From Arthrobacter pullicola (lineage in GTDB: Bacteria; Actinomycetota; Actinomycetes; Actinomycetales; Micrococcaceae), in the NCBI RefSeq assembly GCF_014836875.1, contig NZ_JACSQC010000003.1:387769-451768 (forward strand): a DNA stretch of 64,000 bases. The letters run 5' to 3'. The notes under the pieces were generated by a model. That model had not been told where the DNA came from, ran no database searches, and worked only from the letters and a program-made list of their open reading frames with translations. The position numbers were made by a program, and so were the translations under genes. Of this stretch, positions 61,646 to 64,000 are shown one piece after another; within the stretch, counting starts at the first letter, position 1; each line of letters begins with the position of its first letter.

Positions 61646-63946
61646 ATGAACAAGGGAACACTGGCAGTAACGACGGCGATACTCGGTGGCCTGATCCTAT
61701 CCGGCTGCAGCGGCGGGGCTCCCCGGGCTGGTACACAGTCCGAAACCCAGTCCGGTGGTGAAGCGCAGCTGGAGGCCGCAGGGCAGCGGGAGGACAGGCA
61801 CAAACCGGAGCCGGCGCAGGCCCGGAACATCATCCTGATGGTCGGCGACGGCATGGGAACCGCCCAGCGCAACGCCATCCGGCTCTCCCACGTGGGGCTC
61901 ACGGGCGAACTGGTGATGGATTCCCTGCCGGAGCTGGGACTGGTCCACACCAATTCAGCGGATCCGGGCACGTTCGTCACCGACTCGGCAGCAGCCGCCA
62001 CCACCATGTCCACGGGAGTGAAGACCTACAACGGAGCCATCGGCGTCGACCTGGATGGCCAGCCCGTACCCACCGCACTGGAGATCGCCGCCGCGCTGGG
62101 CAAGTCCACCGGCCTGGTGACCACCGCGCAGGTGACCGACGCGACCCCGGCCGCTTTCGGAGCCCATGTGGCCGACCGCGGGGAGCAGAGCGAGATTGCC
62201 CGCCAGTTCCTGGAGTCCAGCCGTCCGGACATTATCCTCGGCGGCGGCGAGGACCATTGGTATCCGGCCGGAGACCCGGGAAAGCACCCGGATAACCCAC
62301 CGGAGGATCCGGCGGAGGAAAGTTCCGGAACCGTCAACCTGGTGGCACAGGCCCAGGCTGACGGTTACGAGTACGTCTGGGATGAGACAGGCCTGCAGCA
62401 GGCCCAGGGTCCCAAGGTACTGGGGCTGTTCGCCAATGAGGAGATGTTCCAGTACGGCGACGATGTGGAGGAAATCTACGAACCGGCCGTCCCCCTGCCC
62501 GTCATGACTCAGAAGGCAATCGAACTGCTCACGTCCCCGGCGGCTGCACAGGCCAGGCACGGCGGCGGAGGAGGCCACGGAGGCGGAAACGGCGGTGCGC
62601 AGGAGGCAGGCTTCTTCCTGATGGTTGAAGACGAAGGCATCGATTCCATGTCCCACGTTAACGATGCTGAGCTGACCATCAAGTCCGGAATCGCCTTCGA
62701 AGAGTCAGTCGCGGTGGCCCGGGACTTCGCTGAAGCGGATGGGAACACGCTGCTGATCGTCGTCGGAGACCACCAGACCGGCGGGATGACGATCGAGTCC
62801 TTTGACGATGACGGGGATGAGTCAGGCGAGGGCATCTCGGCCGAGGACGGCCCGCTGCCGGTAGCCAACTCGGACCAGGTCTTCGCCGTTGACTGGACCA
62901 CTGACGGACATACTGCCCTCGATGTGCCGCTGACGGCCATGGGTCCCGGTTCGGAGGAGCTGGGCGGGTTCTACGAGGACACGCACATCTTCGATGTCAT
63001 GGTTGCGCAGATGCGTGCCGGCACCGAACCACCCGCCATTGACCTGCAGTCCCACCGCGGCGGGCGCGGGGAATACACCGAGGAGTCGCTCACCGCGTTC
63101 CGGCACTCGCTGGAGCTCGGCGTGAACACGCTGGAACTGGACACGCATCTGAGCCGGGACGGCGCCGTCGTGGTCTGGCATGACGACACCATTCAGGCTG
63201 AAAAGTGCCGGGATACCGCTCCGGCGGTATCCGGGGACCGGGCCTTCCCCTACGTCGGAGACCGCGTGGCAGATCTGACCCTGGCCCAGCTGAAGACGCT
63301 CGACTGCGGCTTCCAGCAGTTGCCGGGTTATCCGGAGCAGCAGGTAGTTGAAGGCAACCGGATCGCAGAACTGAAGGACGTGTTCGCCCTGGTCCGCGAG
63401 GTACGTGCCCGCGGCGTGGGGTTCAACATCGAGACCAAGGTCGAGGACGGCCAGGCCGGCGGTCCGGGCATGGAAGCCCTGACCCGTGCTGTTATCCGGG
63501 AGATCCGAAAATCGGGAATGTCGGACCGGGTTACCCTCCAGTCCTTCGACTGGTCCTCGCTGAACCTCGCCGGACGGATCGCCCCGCGGTTGACCCGGGT
63601 GGCGCTCGCCGCCGGTCCGGAGACGCTGGAAATCGGACAGCCCGGCGCCGCTGCCATCCTGGGCGGAATCGACATAGACGACTATGAGGGGTCGGCGGTG
63701 TTGGCCGCAGCGGCCCAGGGGTACGACATAATCTCCCCGGTGTACACAAGCGTGACCCGCGGGATGGTGGCCGAAGCGCATGACCTTGGTTTGAAGATTG
63801 TGCCCTGGACGGTGAATCAGCCGGCCGTGATGAACTACATGATCGATCTGGGGGTGGATGGGATCATCACTGACTATCCCACCCGGCTGCGGCTGGTCAT
63901 GGAGGAACGGGGCATGAAGCTGCCCCGGGCCTACGGGGGTTCCTGA
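61646..63946 (+). CDS. Alkaline phosphatase-glycerophosphodiester phosphodiesterase fusion lipoprotein
   Basis: A 766-residue secreted lipoprotein. The signal peptide ends in the lipobox ILSGC (Cys21). Residues about 50-450 are an alkaline-phosphatase-superfamily domain with NIILMVGDGMGTAQRNAIRL and the nucleophile Ser114 in TDSAAAATTMSTGVK. VEDEGIDSMSHVND and VGDHQTGGM carry further metal ligands. Residues about 465-760 are a GDPD TIM barrel: H470 in SHRGGRGEYTEESLTAFRHS, then LELDTHLSRDGAVVVWHDDT. A His/Gly-rich segment (RHGGGGGHGGGNGG) lies within the phosphatase half. Together they could turn glycerophosphodiesters into glycerol and phosphate outside the cell. Confidence 0.92.
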   Translation: MNKGTLAVTTAILGGLILSGCSGGAPRAGTQSETQSGGEAQLEAAGQREDRHKPEPAQARNIILMVGDGMGTAQRNAIRLSHVGLTGELVMDSLPELGLVHTNSADPGTFVTDSAAAATTMSTGVKTYNGAIGVDLDGQPVPTALEIAAALGKSTGLVTTAQVTDATPAAFGAHVADRGEQSEIARQFLESSRPDIILGGGEDHWYPAGDPGKHPDNPPEDPAEESSGTVNLVAQAQADGYEYVWDETGLQQAQGPKVLGLFANEEMFQYGDDVEEIYEPAVPLPVMTQKAIELLTSPAAAQARHGGGGGHGGGNGGAQEAGFFLMVEDEGIDSMSHVNDAELTIKSGIAFEESVAVARDFAEADGNTLLIVVGDHQTGGMTIESFDDDGDESGEGISAEDGPLPVANSDQVFAVDWTTDGHTALDVPLTAMGPGSEELGGFYEDTHIFDVMVAQMRAGTEPPAIDLQSHRGGRGEYTEESLTAFRHSLELGVNTLELDTHLSRDGAVVVWHDDTIQAEKCRDTAPAVSGDRAFPYVGDRVADLTLAQLKTLDCGFQQLPGYPEQQVVEGNRIAELKDVFALVREVRARGVGFNIETKVEDGQAGGPGMEALTRAVIREIRKSGMSDRVTLQSFDWSSLNLAGRIAPRLTRVALAAGPETLEIGQPGAAAILGGIDIDDYEGSAVLAAAAQGYDIISPVYTSVTRGMVAEAHDLGLKIVPWTVNQPAVMNYMIDLGVDGIITDYPTRLRLVMEERGMKLPRAYGGS

Positions 63947-64000
63947 CCGGGGAGCGGACAGCTGGACCGGGACGGCGGCGCACCCTGCAGAGGCGGGGTG
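63947..64000. other. Right-edge intergenic sequence
   Basis: The last 54 bases after the fusion gene show no gene or hairpin strong enough to call. Confidence 0.5.

Noticed and set aside
60772..62013. Upstream extension of the small membrane protein frame
   Set aside because: It is antisense to the YrdC-like gene and the fusion lipoprotein gene. Only the last 150 codons look like a membrane protein.
62822..63781. Minus-strand frame of 319 codons over the GDPD half
   Set aside because: It is a shadow of the phosphodiesterase domain.

Overview
The window is high-GC chromosomal DNA from an actinobacterium, most probably Arthrobacter or a close relative in the Micrococcaceae. The evidence is the strong third-position GC bias, frequent GTG and TTG starts, an actinobacterial-type S1 protein and Pol I, and many genes with a TANNNT hexamer 6-7 nt before the start codon and no Shine-Dalgarno (leaderless transcripts). 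I see no rRNA or tRNA gene, insertion sequence, phage gene or CRISPR array. Almost all the DNA is coding, in short operons separated by hairpin terminators.

Layout. 1-5.5 kb: a left-edge gene fragment, a GNAT/S33-peptidase pair, an actinobacterial membrane protein, a SHOCT protein and a TerC-family protein. 5.6-10.3 kb: core genes uvrB and coaE, divergent from a coupled yigZ-like and RlmG-like methyltransferase pair. 10.3-16.5 kb: a complete beta-glucoside (cellobiose-type) unit, made of a lipoprotein, two permeases, a GH1 beta-glucosidase and a LacI/CebR-like repressor, with two palindromic operators around the promoter. 16.4-26.4 kb: rpsA, an Eis-like acetyltransferase, polA, a hotdog thioesterase, a DHA2-type MFS protein with an unusual C-terminal extension, and Hsp20. 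26.7-30.8 kb: gadB-gadC-glsA, a glutamine/glutamate-dependent acid-resistance operon. 30.8-36 kb: a shikimate catabolic cluster (IclR regulator, QsuB-type dehydratase, QsuD-type dehydrogenase, divergent MHS transporter) with two identical-arm palindromes in the divergent promoter.

36-46.5 kb: an ABC1/UbiB kinase, a CynX-like MFS protein, an acyl-CoA thioesterase, a membrane-anchored protein, an ATP-dependent DNA ligase (LigC type), a coupled non-canonical dihydropteroate synthase/RibD-like reductase pair, lipoamide dehydrogenase and a type-B carboxylesterase. 46.7-54.6 kb: a small membrane protein, an ABC-F ATPase, a second paralogous carboxylesterase, an SDR protein, and galT-galK divergent from a DeoR regulator. 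54.6-64 kb: PlsC-like acyltransferase, methyltransferase, nitroreductase, LigD-type polymerase domain, an MFS exporter with an iron-box-like palindrome, a VOC protein, a small membrane protein, a YrdC/Sua5/YciO protein and an alkaline phosphatase-glycerophosphodiesterase fusion lipoprotein.

No single new defence or mobile system is visible. The most unusual items are the phosphatase-phosphodiesterase fusion, the FolP2-like/RibD-like pair, the MFS protein with two carboxypeptidase-regulatory-like repeats, the 16-bp tandem array at 16.43 kb, and the paired operators of the sugar and shikimate clusters.
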